A stretch of DNA of 64,000 bases from Parapedobacter sp035556095 (GTDB lineage Bacteria; Bacteroidota; Bacteroidia; Sphingobacteriales; Sphingobacteriaceae), in assembly GCF_035556095.1 (NCBI RefSeq), contig NZ_DATMFT010000024.1, forward strand, positions 40,083 to 104,082, written 5' to 3'. The position numbers were made by a program, and so were the translations under genes. The notes beneath the pieces are model-generated. The model did not search any database. It was not told the DNA's origin and was given only the letters and a program-made list of their open reading frames with translations. Below are positions 1 to 8,360 of the stretch, piece by piece (the stretch's first letter is position 1; every line of letters begins with the position of its first letter).

Positions 1-495
1 GATTACTGTTAACGCAGCGACAAACTTGGCATTGATCAAATAATCACGGTGGATAGGCTGCGATATGATACGGCTCAACGTACCCGAATTGTGCTCGGAA
101 TTAATGGCATCGAAACCTAAGCCGATACCCAATAGCGGTCCAAGAAAGCCAACGAACACGTGGAAGGGTGGCAAGGAACCATCGGATAGCGTAAACAGTT
201 TCAAAAAAAAGAACCGATCTTCCGTGTTGGGCTTCGAAAGCTCGCCTACCAAATTGGTAATAGATGTATAAAGCGAGCCGAAACAGGTCAACAGGATAAG
301 GAACAACAGTACATTGAAACGCCAGCTACGTACATGATCGGATATTTCCTTTTGAACAATTATCCAAAAAGGATGAATAGCCCGTTGCGCATTCCGGTCG
401 TTCGCCTTCGTGAAAAGTCGGTCTGCGAGATCGCTCATTTTAGTTAATAACACGTTGTTTTTTAACCCGTTGACCACATCATGCAATTTTCCCAT
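1..495 (-). CDS. ABC-2 type transporter permease (partial, cut by window edge)
   Basis: This is the N-terminal 165 residues of an integral membrane permease; the reading frame stays open to base 1. The ATG at 495 follows a clear Shine-Dalgarno (GAAGGAGG) and overlaps the last 17 bases of the ATPase gene upstream, which indicates translational coupling. A cytoplasmic N-terminus is followed by a membrane segment at about residues 58-80 and another at about 112-128. Next comes the stretch with FDAINSEHNSGTLSRIL and QPIHRDYLINAK, which resembles the conserved 'E...GTL...LSQP..R...L..K' block of ABC-2 (NosY/YhaP-like) permeases. With the ATPase and the NEW3 protein it probably forms an exporter or envelope-remodelling complex. 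The substrate cannot be told. Confidence 0.85.
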   Translation of the reverse strand, partial: MGKLHDVVNGLKNNVLLTKMSDLADRLFTKANDRNAQRAIHPFWIIVQKEISDHVRSWRFNVLLFLILLTCFGSLYTSITNLVGELSKPNTEDRFFFLKLFTLSDGSLPPFHVFVGFLGPLLGIGLGFDAINSEHNSGTLSRIISQPIHRDYLINAKFVAALTVI

Positions 496-1462
496 ACACT
501 TCGCCTCCTTCGAAATATTTCGTATAAATATCGTCCAAACCATATTCCTTCATCGTCAGTGAAGTGAGACCTAACCCAGCATTGACGACCATCCTTGCTA
601 TATCTGCACTGATATCTTCCACACTGCCAACACGCAATTTATCTTCTTCAAATGTTACAGATACCACGTGGCTTAATTTGCGTAAGATCGATTTAAGCGT
701 TTCAATCTGTACACGGTCGTCATCCAAATCGGCCACGTGGATACCGACCTCTATGATATACGGTTCTTTATCCGAAAACAACGTCCGTGATAAGTCAGCA
801 ACATTCCCTTCTGCCAAGAGCTTACCAGCTACAAATATGCCCACCCGATTACACACCTGTTGTACTTGATGCAGGTGATGGGAAGACAGCAAAACGGTTA
901 TCTGCTCTTCGCGGCTTAGCACCACAATAAGCTCCAGAAACTCGCGTACACCGATGGGATCTATTCCCAAGGTAGGTTCGTCAAGGACAATGACTTCTGG
1001 GTTCTTCACCAGTACATCGGCCAAACCAAGCCGCTGCCGCATTCCTCTTGAGTATTTGCCTACTTTTTTCCCTGCAGCTTGCCGCAGCCCCACACGTTCC
1101 AAAAGATGGTCTACACGCGAAGCCGCGTCACGCAACGAAAGGCGATTGAGCTGTGCCGTATACAACAGGTTTTCGCGACCGCTTAAATGCTCATAAAAAC
1201 CCACGTCATCCGGTAAATATCCCACCCTACGTTTCACTTCGATGGGATTTGTCGTTGCATCTATTCCACAAACATGCACGGCACCCGATGTCGGCTCGGT
1301 AAGTCCCAGCATCATCAGAATGGTTGTTGACTTGCCGGCACCATTCGGGCCAAGCAGCCCAAAAATCTCCCCCTTGTATATCGAGAGATCGAGGTTATCT
1401 ACAGCAGTGAAATCGCCGTACTGTTTGGTAAGCCCTTTAAGTTCAATAATCGATTGCCCCAC
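479..1462 (-). CDS. ABC transporter ATP-binding protein (ABC-2 exporter type)
   Basis: This cytoplasmic ATPase (327 aa) should drive the neighbouring ABC-2 permease. It has a Walker A GPNGAGKST at about residues 38-46, a signature motif YSRGMRQR at 137-144, a Walker B VIVLDEP at 157-163 and an H-loop in LSSHH. A C-terminal extension of about 100 residues follows, as in CcmA/NosF-like exporters. I chose the GTG at 1462 because GGAAGGAGG lies just upstream and overlaps the stop of the previous gene, two bases away. Longer in-frame starts would run into that gene. The operon order is NEW3 protein, ATPase, permease, all leftward. Confidence 0.93.
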   Translation of the reverse strand: MGQSIIELKGLTKQYGDFTAVDNLDLSIYKGEIFGLLGPNGAGKSTTILMMLGLTEPTSGAVHVCGIDATTNPIEVKRRVGYLPDDVGFYEHLSGRENLLYTAQLNRLSLRDAASRVDHLLERVGLRQAAGKKVGKYSRGMRQRLGLADVLVKNPEVIVLDEPTLGIDPIGVREFLELIVVLSREEQITVLLSSHHLHQVQQVCNRVGIFVAGKLLAEGNVADLSRTLFSDKEPYIIEVGIHVADLDDDRVQIETLKSILRKLSHVVSVTFEEDKLRVGSVEDISADIARMVVNAGLGLTSLTMKEYGLDDIYTKYFEGGEVYGKIA

Positions 1463-1464
1463 GG

Positions 1465-2628
1465 TTACCTCCTTCCATACTTGTGGAACAAATAATAAAT
1501 ACCGCCGAGAGCGCCAAGAATGATCAGGATACCCAACCATCCCCAGAGCATCGGCGTACGTACGGATACGCGCAATGAGGCCGTAGCCGTCTTCTCTGCA
1601 GTCTTAGCTTCGAGATCGGTCACATAGTCGCCGGCTATGGCCTTTCTACTCGCTTTGATGGTCGCAACTACTTGCGCATGCTGGCCGGGTGCGATCACAT
1701 CGATTTTGGCAGGTTGGAATTCAACGGTCCAGTCTACGGGTGCCGATGATTTCATTTCTACATTTTTCAGCGGCGCCGACCCGGTGTTTTTCACAAGAAG
1801 CTCCAGTTTTTCATCACCACCAGCGGTAATTGAGGTACTTAGCCTGCCCGTTGGCGTGGAGAGCTCCAAGCTGTATGAACCCGTTATGGCGACTTCAAGT
1901 TCAAGGTTGGAAGTCATACCGCTTGCGGAAGCTACCACCGGAATTTTATACTTACCGATACCGAGTTGATCGGGCGGATCGAGCTCGATGGTCACATTCA
2001 GGGTTTGGTTGGGTTCCACCTTTACAGACGATACCTGCTTGCCGTTCGCCCGAAACAGTGCATTCCATCCTTGCGGCACCTGGGCCCGCAACCCATAGAC
2101 CTGCTCTTCACTGGAGGGATTACGTAGCGTGGCATTAAACGTAAATGTTGAATTGGCCGCTCCTTCCATATTGGCCTGATCGGTATTGAACTCGGATTTA
2201 AAGGTACCCTGTTCAGACACCACGACCGTAAGCGGCAGACTGCCAGCACCGCTAGCTGCGAGGCGGAACTGATAAGTACCCTTTTCAACTTTGTAAGGCA
2301 CTTGTACCTTAAAGGAAACATTTTTCTTCTCCCGCGGCAGTACGGAAAGTTGCTCTATTGCCCATCCGCCCGACTTGAGTTCAAAAGCCCATCCTTCGGG
2401 CAACCCCGAAACGGCGAGCTCGGCATTCTTGATACTCCCGCTATTATTGATTACATCGACCGAATAGTCAATGGATTCACCCGGCGGCACCGAAATTTTA
2501 GTGTAGGGTGTGTAAAGCGACAATGATTGTGCAACGGTAACGCGTTGCACACACGGAATGGGAACCACCCCGCACAACACCAATAGCAAAACGATAACTT
2601 TTGGTAAAGTAATGGCACGTGTTAACAT
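1465..2628 (-). CDS. NEW3-domain (alpha-galactosidase-associated) membrane-anchored protein
   Basis: This 387-aa exported protein has an N-terminal hydrophobic signal at about residues 8-34. Several immunoglobulin-like beta domains follow, with sequences such as PPGESIDYSVDVINNSG and LPEGW. These are typical of the NEW3/COG1470 family, which often sits beside ABC-2 exporters. A single C-terminal transmembrane helix (about 360-380) ends in a basic KYGRR tail, so the bulk of the protein lies outside the inner membrane. It is the first gene of a three-gene operon, two bases before the ATPase start. A role as the periplasmic partner of the exporter is inferred from this position. Confidence 0.85.
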   Translation of the reverse strand: MLTRAITLPKVIVLLLVLCGVVPIPCVQRVTVAQSLSLYTPYTKISVPPGESIDYSVDVINNSGSIKNAELAVSGLPEGWAFELKSGGWAIEQLSVLPREKKNVSFKVQVPYKVEKGTYQFRLAASGAGSLPLTVVVSEQGTFKSEFNTDQANMEGAANSTFTFNATLRNPSSEEQVYGLRAQVPQGWNALFRANGKQVSSVKVEPNQTLNVTIELDPPDQLGIGKYKIPVVASASGMTSNLELEVAITGSYSLELSTPTGRLSTSITAGGDEKLELLVKNTGSAPLKNVEMKSSAPVDWTVEFQPAKIDVIAPGQHAQVVATIKASRKAIAGDYVTDLEAKTAEKTATASLRVSVRTPMLWGWLGILIILGALGGIYYLFHKYGRR

Positions 2629-2743
2629 AAGAAAATTGACTTATTTAGAAATGATAAATAGTACAGGCAAATGTATAAAATCACTATTTTCTCAAAAATA
2701 ATTTCACATTTTTTAACATTTTTTGGCTTAGGGGAATTGCAAT

Positions 2744-2775
2744 AAAAAAGGGCCGAATAACTGAATATTCGACCC
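2744..2775 (-). terminator. intrinsic terminator of the small RNA
   Basis: A ten-base-pair hairpin with one mismatch (2750-2775) is followed on the minus strand by TTTTTT. Confidence 0.65.
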
Positions 2776-2812
2776 TACATCTACCTATGAAAAACATGCC
2801 CTTTGGGAGGGC
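2744..2812 (-). ncRNA. candidate small non-coding RNA, about 70 nt
   Basis: On the minus strand a good Bacteroidota promoter (2817-2847) is followed at once by two hairpins. The first is formed by ATGCCCT and AGGGCAT (2796-2814). The second pairs GGGTCGAATA with TATTCGGCCC (2750-2775) and is followed by six T residues (2744-2749), which is an intrinsic terminator. No protein gene lies between promoter and terminator. I believe similar short GC-hairpin transcripts with this core are widespread in Bacteroidota, but I cannot name a family from memory with certainty. Confidence 0.55.
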
Positions 2813-2816
2813 ATTA

Positions 2817-2847
2817 CAAAAGTACATCAAAGATTGAGTATACCAAA
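2817..2847 (-). promoter_or_regulatory. promoter of the candidate small RNA
   Basis: Read on the minus strand, TTTG (2844-2847) is followed by 19 nt and then TACTTTTG (2817-2824). This is an exact match to the Bacteroidota -33/-7 consensus TTTG-N19-TAnnTTTG. The predicted start is near 2812. Confidence 0.6.
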
Positions 2848-3008
2848 CAAATAAACACGTAAAAAGCGTTTTTGTAGACGTAATACTACAACGATATGTC
2901 GGCACTATGTTTTATTCATATTCTTTTAAGTGACAGCTCATGCAGGTTTGATAAATTTTTAGTTAATTCGTCCTTGTAATTTAGTTGTTGACCATCCAAA
3001 ATAAAAAA

Positions 3009-3659
3009 ATGAGTCTTAGTTTACTGGAAGAATATATTGAGACCGGCGACAGTATTGCCATTGACGATTTGCTGAACGGGAATCCCGCACTTTGCAACCA
3101 AAGAACGAGTCACGAAATCTCTCCACTTCTGTTAGCCTGCTATTACAACAAACCTCAAATTGTCAAAGTGCTGCTCAAGCATATCAACGAGGTGAGCATC
3201 CACGAAGCAGCAGCAGCTAACCTGCTTGAGCAAGTACAAGCAATGGTAGAAGATAGCCCTCAAACGCTGGAGCTGATTTCGGCCCATGGATTTACCCCTC
3301 TGGGTATGGCAACACATTTCGGAAATGAAGATATTGTGCGCTTTTTACTGGAAAAGGGTGCCGATCCCAATGCCCACTCCAAAAATGGCTACAACGTGTA
3401 TCCACTACACGCTGCCGTCGGTTCTGGCTTTGATGGTATTGCTAAAATGCTCATCGAGGCCGGCGGGGAAGTAAACGTATTACAAACTTCGCGGATGAGT
3501 CCATTACACCTTGCGGCGCAAACCGGCAATATCGACCTCATCATCCTTTTGCTGGAAAACGGCGCACTGGTGGAAGTCAAAAACGAAATGGGCAAAACCG
3601 CATCAGACCTAGCAGGTGAAAAAGGACATATAGAAATTGCCAGTATACTAAAAGTCTAA
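3009..3659 (+). CDS. ankyrin repeat protein
   Basis: This 216-aa soluble protein is built almost entirely of ankyrin repeats. Recognisable units are ISPLLLACYYNKPQIVKVLL (near 40), GFTPLGMATHFGNEDIVRFL (near 95), YPLHAAVGSGFDGIAKMLIE (near 130), SPLHLAAQTGNIDLIILLL (near 163) and KTASDLAGEKGHIEIASIL at the end. Such proteins are protein-binding scaffolds; no catalytic domain is present. The ATG at 3009 is preceded by an A-rich stretch typical for Bacteroidota. A TTG 24 bases upstream is also in frame but less likely. It is a single-gene unit divergent from the exporter operon, and its partner is unknown. Confidence 0.88.
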   Translation: MSLSLLEEYIETGDSIAIDDLLNGNPALCNQRTSHEISPLLLACYYNKPQIVKVLLKHINEVSIHEAAAANLLEQVQAMVEDSPQTLELISAHGFTPLGMATHFGNEDIVRFLLEKGADPNAHSKNGYNVYPLHAAVGSGFDGIAKMLIEAGGEVNVLQTSRMSPLHLAAQTGNIDLIILLLENGALVEVKNEMGKTASDLAGEKGHIEIASILKV

Positions 3660-3687
3660 CTAACCCGCTGGCTACCTCACCACACCC

Positions 3688-3912
3688 TTAAACATCCCAA
3701 AGCCGGTGGCGCATGCGTTTGATGTAATTGCGGAAATCCAATACAATTCCGGCTAAAAAATAAAAGATGATCGGAAAGCCTACGGCAAGAAAAGATGTAT
3801 AGATAAAGAATAACCGCAGTTTGGAAATAGAGATACCCAGACGTTCGCCAATATAGGTACATACCCCAAAGGATCGTTGTTCGAAAAACAAGAGAATTCG
3901 CTTTACCATCAT
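3688..3912 (-). CDS. PspC-domain small membrane protein
   Basis: This 74-aa protein matches the PspC domain. Its amphipathic start (ERLGISISKLRLFFIYTS) leads into a single transmembrane helix (about residues 35-58), then a basic tail (RNYIKRMRHRLW). PspC proteins act in envelope stress sensing at the inner membrane. The start overlaps the stop of the DUF2851 gene (ATGATG over TGA), so the two are translationally coupled. A second ATG one codon later is equally possible. Whether it regulates anything here is unknown. Confidence 0.8.
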   Translation of the reverse strand: MMVKRILLFFEQRSFGVCTYIGERLGISISKLRLFFIYTSFLAVGFPIIFYFLAGIVLDFRNYIKRMRHRLWDV

Positions 3913-5198
3913 TCATCGTGTTTGATCAACTGCAACCCAACCCCACAATCCAAACATTTCTTCTTGTCGCAGTAAAACGCTTTCATTTGTAACAAAGCTT
4001 GTGATTCGGCAGCCTGTGCCGCCTTAACCCCCAATGCGGAAAAACGAGTCAAAACCGCGTTATCTTCCGCTTTTAGTTCCTCAAGCAAGGCAATAGCCCG
4101 GTAAATATACGTTTCTTTACCAATATATTTACCATAGGCAAATATTATGCCCGCAACGGCATTGATAAGCAACGTGTCTACCGACCGTTCTCCGAGTTGA
4201 TTCCCGGACGGTGAGGATGGCTCATCAAAACGATAATGTTTCAGCCAATAAGGGTTTATCGGCAGCTCATCAAAAAACGCTTTTAGCGGACGGATTTCTT
4301 TAGTGCCGGTAATGGCGGCAAACAACTGCGTGGAACGTAAACATAGGGCCGCAAACTGGGCGATGCGGACTGTCGGGAAATTACCCGGGCGTGTACGCAT
4401 AAAACGCCATGTTGCGGCATCCATCGGCCGTAATGAATGTAATCGCCGTAGATGGGCATATTCTCCTTGCAGCGCCTGCGGGTAGGTATCTTCGAACGCC
4501 AAACCTTCTAGCATCCCCGCTTGCCCGAAAAACAAGGCTTCTACCGCCAACGGACTATGTTTATGTTTGGCAATTACCGACTGGGGTAGGCTGCGCGCCA
4601 ACTGTTCGAAGGCTTGGGAATTTACTTTGAACCCAAAACTCCGTGCCATCCAGATATAACATGCATCCTCCCAACTACCGCGCTGCTGGCCCAGTATTTC
4701 GTAGATGACTGAAATTTTGTTTTCAAAACGCTCTATCAATAAGCGGGATAGCCATTGTGATAAGTGAAACGACGGCACTTGATGTATTCGTTTTTCACAG
4801 GGGATCCACCACATTCCACTCATAAGTTCCCGGTATCTCGGCAAAATCGTGGCAGATATTCGAGGTTTTAATTCCAATGTTTCGATTAATGTACCATCTG
4901 CCCGGTGGACGGGTTTATCGTATTCGTAAACCACATGCAGAATAACGTTGTTATAGGCTTTATCTTGATGGTGCCTATGCCGATCCCAATCAGAGGCCCG
5001 AATGTGGATCTCAACATTGCCACCCCACTCGACACCTCCGATAACCAAACGTGCGGCCATAAAATCCGGACCCGCATCGTGGTTGTGGGTGCCCGCCTGA
5101 ATGACCCGGATCGGCTTACTCGACCGTGTGCACAGGTCTTGCGCGGTAAACAACTGGTATTTCCATACAAAATGCAATATATCTTCAGATAAGGTCAT
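3909..5198 (-). CDS. DUF2851 family protein
   Basis: This 429-aa protein is a DUF2851 member, a family found mainly in Bacteroidota. The N-terminal region carries the typical block with HNHDAGPDFMAARLVI, GNVEIHIRASDW and NNVILHVVYE. The C-terminus has a cysteine pair arrangement (FYCDKKKCLDCGVG) that could bind a metal. The biochemical function is not established. The downstream PspC gene overlaps by four bases. Confidence 0.85.
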   Translation of the reverse strand: MTLSEDILHFVWKYQLFTAQDLCTRSSKPIRVIQAGTHNHDAGPDFMAARLVIGGVEWGGNVEIHIRASDWDRHRHHQDKAYNNVILHVVYEYDKPVHRADGTLIETLELKPRISATILPRYRELMSGMWWIPCEKRIHQVPSFHLSQWLSRLLIERFENKISVIYEILGQQRGSWEDACYIWMARSFGFKVNSQAFEQLARSLPQSVIAKHKHSPLAVEALFFGQAGMLEGLAFEDTYPQALQGEYAHLRRLHSLRPMDAATWRFMRTRPGNFPTVRIAQFAALCLRSTQLFAAITGTKEIRPLKAFFDELPINPYWLKHYRFDEPSSPSGNQLGERSVDTLLINAVAGIIFAYGKYIGKETYIYRAIALLEELKAEDNAVLTRFSALGVKAAQAAESQALLQMKAFYCDKKKCLDCGVGLQLIKHDE

Positions 5199-5241
5199 AT
5201 AGCATGGTTATAGGTAATGCTGACCAAAGGTAGGAATTTGA

Positions 5242-5997
5242 TTAGAAATAATCAAACCACGATATCACAGCACCATGGTCAAGCACGCGTTTAGCTGAAG
5301 CATCGTAATCCCTAACAATTTTTCCGTTTTCCATCTGTATGAGCCGGTTTCCGTAGCGGAGGGCCTCGTTGATGTTGTGGGTAACAAGCAGCGCTGTAAG
5401 GTGATCTTCGGCTATCAGTCGGTTGGCAATTTCCATCACTTCCCGTGCAGAACGAGGGTCGAGTGCTGCCGATGGCTCGTCAAGCAGTAACACGTCAACA
5501 TCGGTCATTACGGTCATCAACAATGTGAGGGCCTGCCGTTGCCCACCACTTAATGTTCCCATGGGTTGCGCGAGCTTATCTTCCAAGCCCATACCCAATC
5601 GGGCCACTTTTTCTGCCACGTGCTTTCGAAATACAACGCCTGTACCCAATTTCAACCATTTTGTCGATCTACGCAGGGCGGCCATCCGGAAGTTATCTAA
5701 AACACTCAACGACGCCGCGGTGCCCAACAACGGATTTTGGAACACGCGGCCTATCCACCTGCTACGTCGGTAATCGGGCAATCGTTGGATTTGGTCGCCA
5801 TGCAATAATATATGGCCCTTATCGGCATAAACGCTGCCCGCAATCAGGTTTAGCAGCGTACTCTTTCCCGAGCCGTTGGCGCCCACAAGCACGGTAAAAC
5901 TCTGTGGCTCCAGCCGGAGCGTAAGGTCCTGTACAGCAATAACCTCAGTGGCTTTGTTGGCGTTGAATGTTTTGGTAATATGTTGAAGCTGAAGCAT
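5242..5997 (-). CDS. ABC transporter ATP-binding protein (importer, COG1101-like)
   Basis: This 251-aa ATPase has Walker A GANGSGKST (about 39-47), Q-loop in FQNPLLG (about 86-92), signature LSGGQRQ (149-155), Walker B LLLDEP (170-175) and H-loop VTHN. The Q-loop region and GTLSGGQRQALTLLM resemble ATPases paired with LivH-like permeases of the tryptophan/tyrosine-type uptake family. I chose the ATG at 5997, 14 bases after the permease stop and preceded by AACAGGA. A longer frame upstream lies inside the permease gene. It is the last gene of ribD-permease-ATPase. Confidence 0.9.
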   Translation of the reverse strand: MLQLQHITKTFNANKATEVIAVQDLTLRLEPQSFTVLVGANGSGKSTLLNLIAGSVYADKGHILLHGDQIQRLPDYRRSRWIGRVFQNPLLGTAASLSVLDNFRMAALRRSTKWLKLGTGVVFRKHVAEKVARLGMGLEDKLAQPMGTLSGGQRQALTLLMTVMTDVDVLLLDEPSAALDPRSAREVMEIANRLIAEDHLTALLVTHNINEALRYGNRLIQMENGKIVRDYDASAKRVLDHGAVISWFDYF

Positions 5998-6011
5998 TCC
6001 TGTTTTTATAT

Positions 6012-6890
6012 CTAACGCTTGGCTAATTGTAATACGCCCCCCACGCGGGGTAAGGCCACGATAGCGAGTACTAACAATGCGGTGGCGAGTTTCAACAGGC
6101 TGGGATTGATACCTGCGCTGAGCGCCAATGCCAGCATCAATTGGAAGAGGATTACTCCTACCACGATGCACAGCAGCATAGGTAACATGGCACGTAGTTT
6201 CATAAAGTTGATTAGCGTATCGCCAATAATCACGGCCCCCAGTCCACTAATTACAATACCGATACCCATGTTGATATCCGCAAAACCCTGAAATTGCGCC
6301 ATCAGTCCGCCACTCCAGGCCACAAGCGCATTGGAAAGGGCTAAACCGTACACCTTCATCCGGGTGGTGTTTACCCCTTGTGCCCGAATCATGGGCTCAC
6401 TATCGCCCGTGGCACGCAGTGCAATACCAAAATCGCTACGCAGCAAATAACTCATGGCAAATAGCAAGGCAATCACAAACACCATTAATACGGACAATGT
6501 ATTGTGATCCGTGCTGCTAAACACGCTTAGCTGGCTGAATACATCAGGATAATCCAATAGCGGCATATTGGATCGTCCTAAGAGCACTAAATTGATAGAA
6601 TAAAGCGCGGTCATCACCAAGATGCCGGCCAACAGCGCATGTATACGTAGCCAGGTGTGGACCAACGCCGTACAGCAACCCGCTAATGCGCCACCGCCCA
6701 TAGCAAAAAGGAGCGTAACCAGCGGTGGATATCCGTTAGACAGCCCAACTGCCGAAATGACAGCGCCCAATGTGTAGCTTCCATCTGTGGTAATATCCGG
6801 GATGTTAAAAATCTTCATCGATAGGAAGAGCCCTACAACCAGTGGACCAAAACACATGGCTTGAATAATGGCGGCGATGTAAAAATCCAC
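6012..6890 (-). CDS. ABC transporter permease (LivH/COG4120-like)
   Basis: This is a 292-aa polytopic inner-membrane protein with about eight hydrophobic segments. The conserved start region has FGPLVVGLFLSMKIFNIPDITTDGSYTLGA, and the middle has the 'AL RATGDSE.MIRAQGVN' loop typical of COG4120 permeases. In that family the partner is usually a TrpX-type binding lipoprotein and the substrate an amino acid or similar small molecule; no binding-protein gene is in view. The GTG at 6890, 13 bases after the ribD stop, is preferred because every ATG further upstream lies inside ribD and lacks membrane-protein sense. Confidence 0.85.
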   Translation of the reverse strand: MDFYIAAIIQAMCFGPLVVGLFLSMKIFNIPDITTDGSYTLGAVISAVGLSNGYPPLVTLLFAMGGGALAGCCTALVHTWLRIHALLAGILVMTALYSINLVLLGRSNMPLLDYPDVFSQLSVFSSTDHNTLSVLMVFVIALLFAMSYLLRSDFGIALRATGDSEPMIRAQGVNTTRMKVYGLALSNALVAWSGGLMAQFQGFADINMGIGIVISGLGAVIIGDTLINFMKLRAMLPMLLCIVVGVILFQLMLALALSAGINPSLLKLATALLVLAIVALPRVGGVLQLAKR

Positions 6891-6903
6891 TAGCTTAACT
6901 GTT

Positions 6904-7956
6904 CTAATCGTTATGGTAATAAATATGCAGCCGGTCGGCGTTGACTTGCTGACTGGATACTTTCGCAGCATGCAATATCGGTGCTGTTATGCCAGCGCCC
7001 CATACCTGGGGCGCCGTAAATACGCGGGCCTCATCCCATAGCCCTGCATCGATAAAGCAGTCAAGCGTTTTGCGCCCCCCTTCTATGATGACCGATTGAA
7101 CGTCCATCAGATAAAGCTGAAATAAGATATTCTGAGGCAGGTACCAATCAAAATTCTCTAGGGCGATGTACTTGGTATTTCCTACCCAATCAGCCCGCGA
7201 GGCATTGAACACAATCGTTTCTACACTACCATCGAGTAAGTGAGCGGTCGGCCCAACGGCAAGGTCTTTATCAATGAGCACCCGTTTAGGGTTCCTCCCC
7301 TGCCATTCCCTCACACTGAGTTGCGGATTATCCGCAAGCGCGGTCCGTGTACCCACCAATACCGCATCCTCTTCACTCCGCCAGCGGTGTACTAATTGTC
7401 GGGCTTCAACACCAGAGATCCATTGTTGAGTGCCGTCTACCGGTGCCATGTATCCGTCCTCCGTTTGGGCCCATTTCAGGATCACGTAGGGCCGTTGCTT
7501 AGCCACACGTGTATTGAACCGACGGTTTAACCAACGTGAGTTTTCCGCCAATACCCCTTCGACAACATGGATTCCCGCCTCTTCCATCAAGCTTATGCCC
7601 CGTCCATTCACCTGGTCGAATGAATCGCGGCAGGCCACGACCACTTCTCTGATCTGATGTTCCGCCAACAGCCTTGCACAAGGAGGCGTTTTTCCGTAGT
7701 GGGCACAAGGTTCCAGACTCACGTACATGGTTGAGTTACGGAAAATCGCTTCGGCGCCTTCGCCGTACCTGCTGAGTACCTTTTCGATTACAAGTACTTC
7801 AGCATGCGGGCCACCGAATCGCCGGTGGTAATTTTCTGCAATGATTTTTCCATCATGAACCAACAGGGCACCTACCATCGGGTTGGGACTAACCGACCCC
7901 ATACCCAGCCGGGCTAACTCCAAGCAACGATGCATGTAGACTTCATGTTCCTGCAT
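6904..7956 (-). CDS. ribD: bifunctional riboflavin biosynthesis deaminase/reductase RibD
   Basis: RibD carries out two steps of riboflavin synthesis: deamination of the diaminopyrimidine phosphate and NADPH-dependent reduction of its ribose. The N-terminal deaminase has zinc ligands in GGPHAEV (H51, catalytic E53) and in EPCAHYGKTPPC (C84 and C93). The C-terminal reductase starts near residue 148 (RPYVILKWAQTEDGYMA) and includes LADNPQLSVR and the late VIIEGG motif. Length (350 aa) is normal. It is the first gene of a leftward unit with an ABC importer pair. Co-transcription is likely from the 13-base gap, but no functional link to the transporter is known. Confidence 0.95.
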   Translation of the reverse strand: MQEHEVYMHRCLELARLGMGSVSPNPMVGALLVHDGKIIAENYHRRFGGPHAEVLVIEKVLSRYGEGAEAIFRNSTMYVSLEPCAHYGKTPPCARLLAEHQIREVVVACRDSFDQVNGRGISLMEEAGIHVVEGVLAENSRWLNRRFNTRVAKQRPYVILKWAQTEDGYMAPVDGTQQWISGVEARQLVHRWRSEEDAVLVGTRTALADNPQLSVREWQGRNPKRVLIDKDLAVGPTAHLLDGSVETIVFNASRADWVGNTKYIALENFDWYLPQNILFQLYLMDVQSVIIEGGRKTLDCFIDAGLWDEARVFTAPQVWGAGITAPILHAAKVSSQQVNADRLHIYYHND

Positions 7957-8150
7957 GAGGCAAACTTACTTAAAAATGTTCTTTTTTATTGGCTCTTTCC
8001 CTAAACGTGGAGCAAAATCACCCTACAGTTTCCCCTTAGGGTACTGTCTTTTTCCTTTTTTACCAAAGTATGGTGGGGTACTTCCTTAAACCTCATTAAC
8101 TGCTTGCATACCTTTTTTCTACTTCGCGTTTACCTGTTATTTACCCCTTT

Positions 8151-8313
8151 GGTAAGGAATTGGTAAAGGTTTGGTAAGGAAAAGGATTGGTAAGAAAATG
8201 GTAAAGATTAGGTAAGGAATTGGTAAGTGAGCAGTAAAGCAGTACTAAGGAAGAGGTAAACCAGTGGTAAGCGACTGGTAAACGAGAGGTAAGCAACTGG
8301 TAAGCGGAGGTAT
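8151..8313. repeat. degenerate tandem repeat with an 11-bp period (GGTAARnnnnn)
   Basis: Fourteen consecutive units begin at 8151 and nearly all start GGTAAG or GGTAAA. The phase is 11 bp throughout except for one 16-bp unit at 8173. Units 8-9 (8233, 8244) are degenerate (AGTAAA, ACTAAG). The five bases after GGTAAR drift from AT-rich (GAATT, GATTA) on the left to GC-rich (CGACT, CAACT) on the right. Just upstream (about 8060-8150) several TTTACC/TTACC elements occur in the opposite orientation. The array fills the intergenic region between the divergent ribD and prmC genes. Confidence 0.85.
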
Positions 8314-8323
8314 CGTTTTATCG

Positions 8324-8355
8324 TTTGGTCAACCCGGCCATATAGCGTATGTTTG
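8324..8355 (+). promoter_or_regulatory. promoter of prmC
   Basis: TTTG (8324-8327), 20 nt and TATGTTTG (8348-8355) match the Bacteroidota consensus. The predicted start lies at about 8361, coinciding with the second in-frame ATG, so the mRNA may be leaderless. Confidence 0.5.
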
Positions 8356-8360
8356 TATTC

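Noticed and set aside
2684..2905. Minus-strand 73-codon frame
   Set aside because: It spans the promoter, hairpins and terminator of the candidate small RNA; those signals make a protein unlikely.
8151..8313. CRISPR array
   Set aside because: Units are only 11 bp with no separate spacers, and no cas genes are present.
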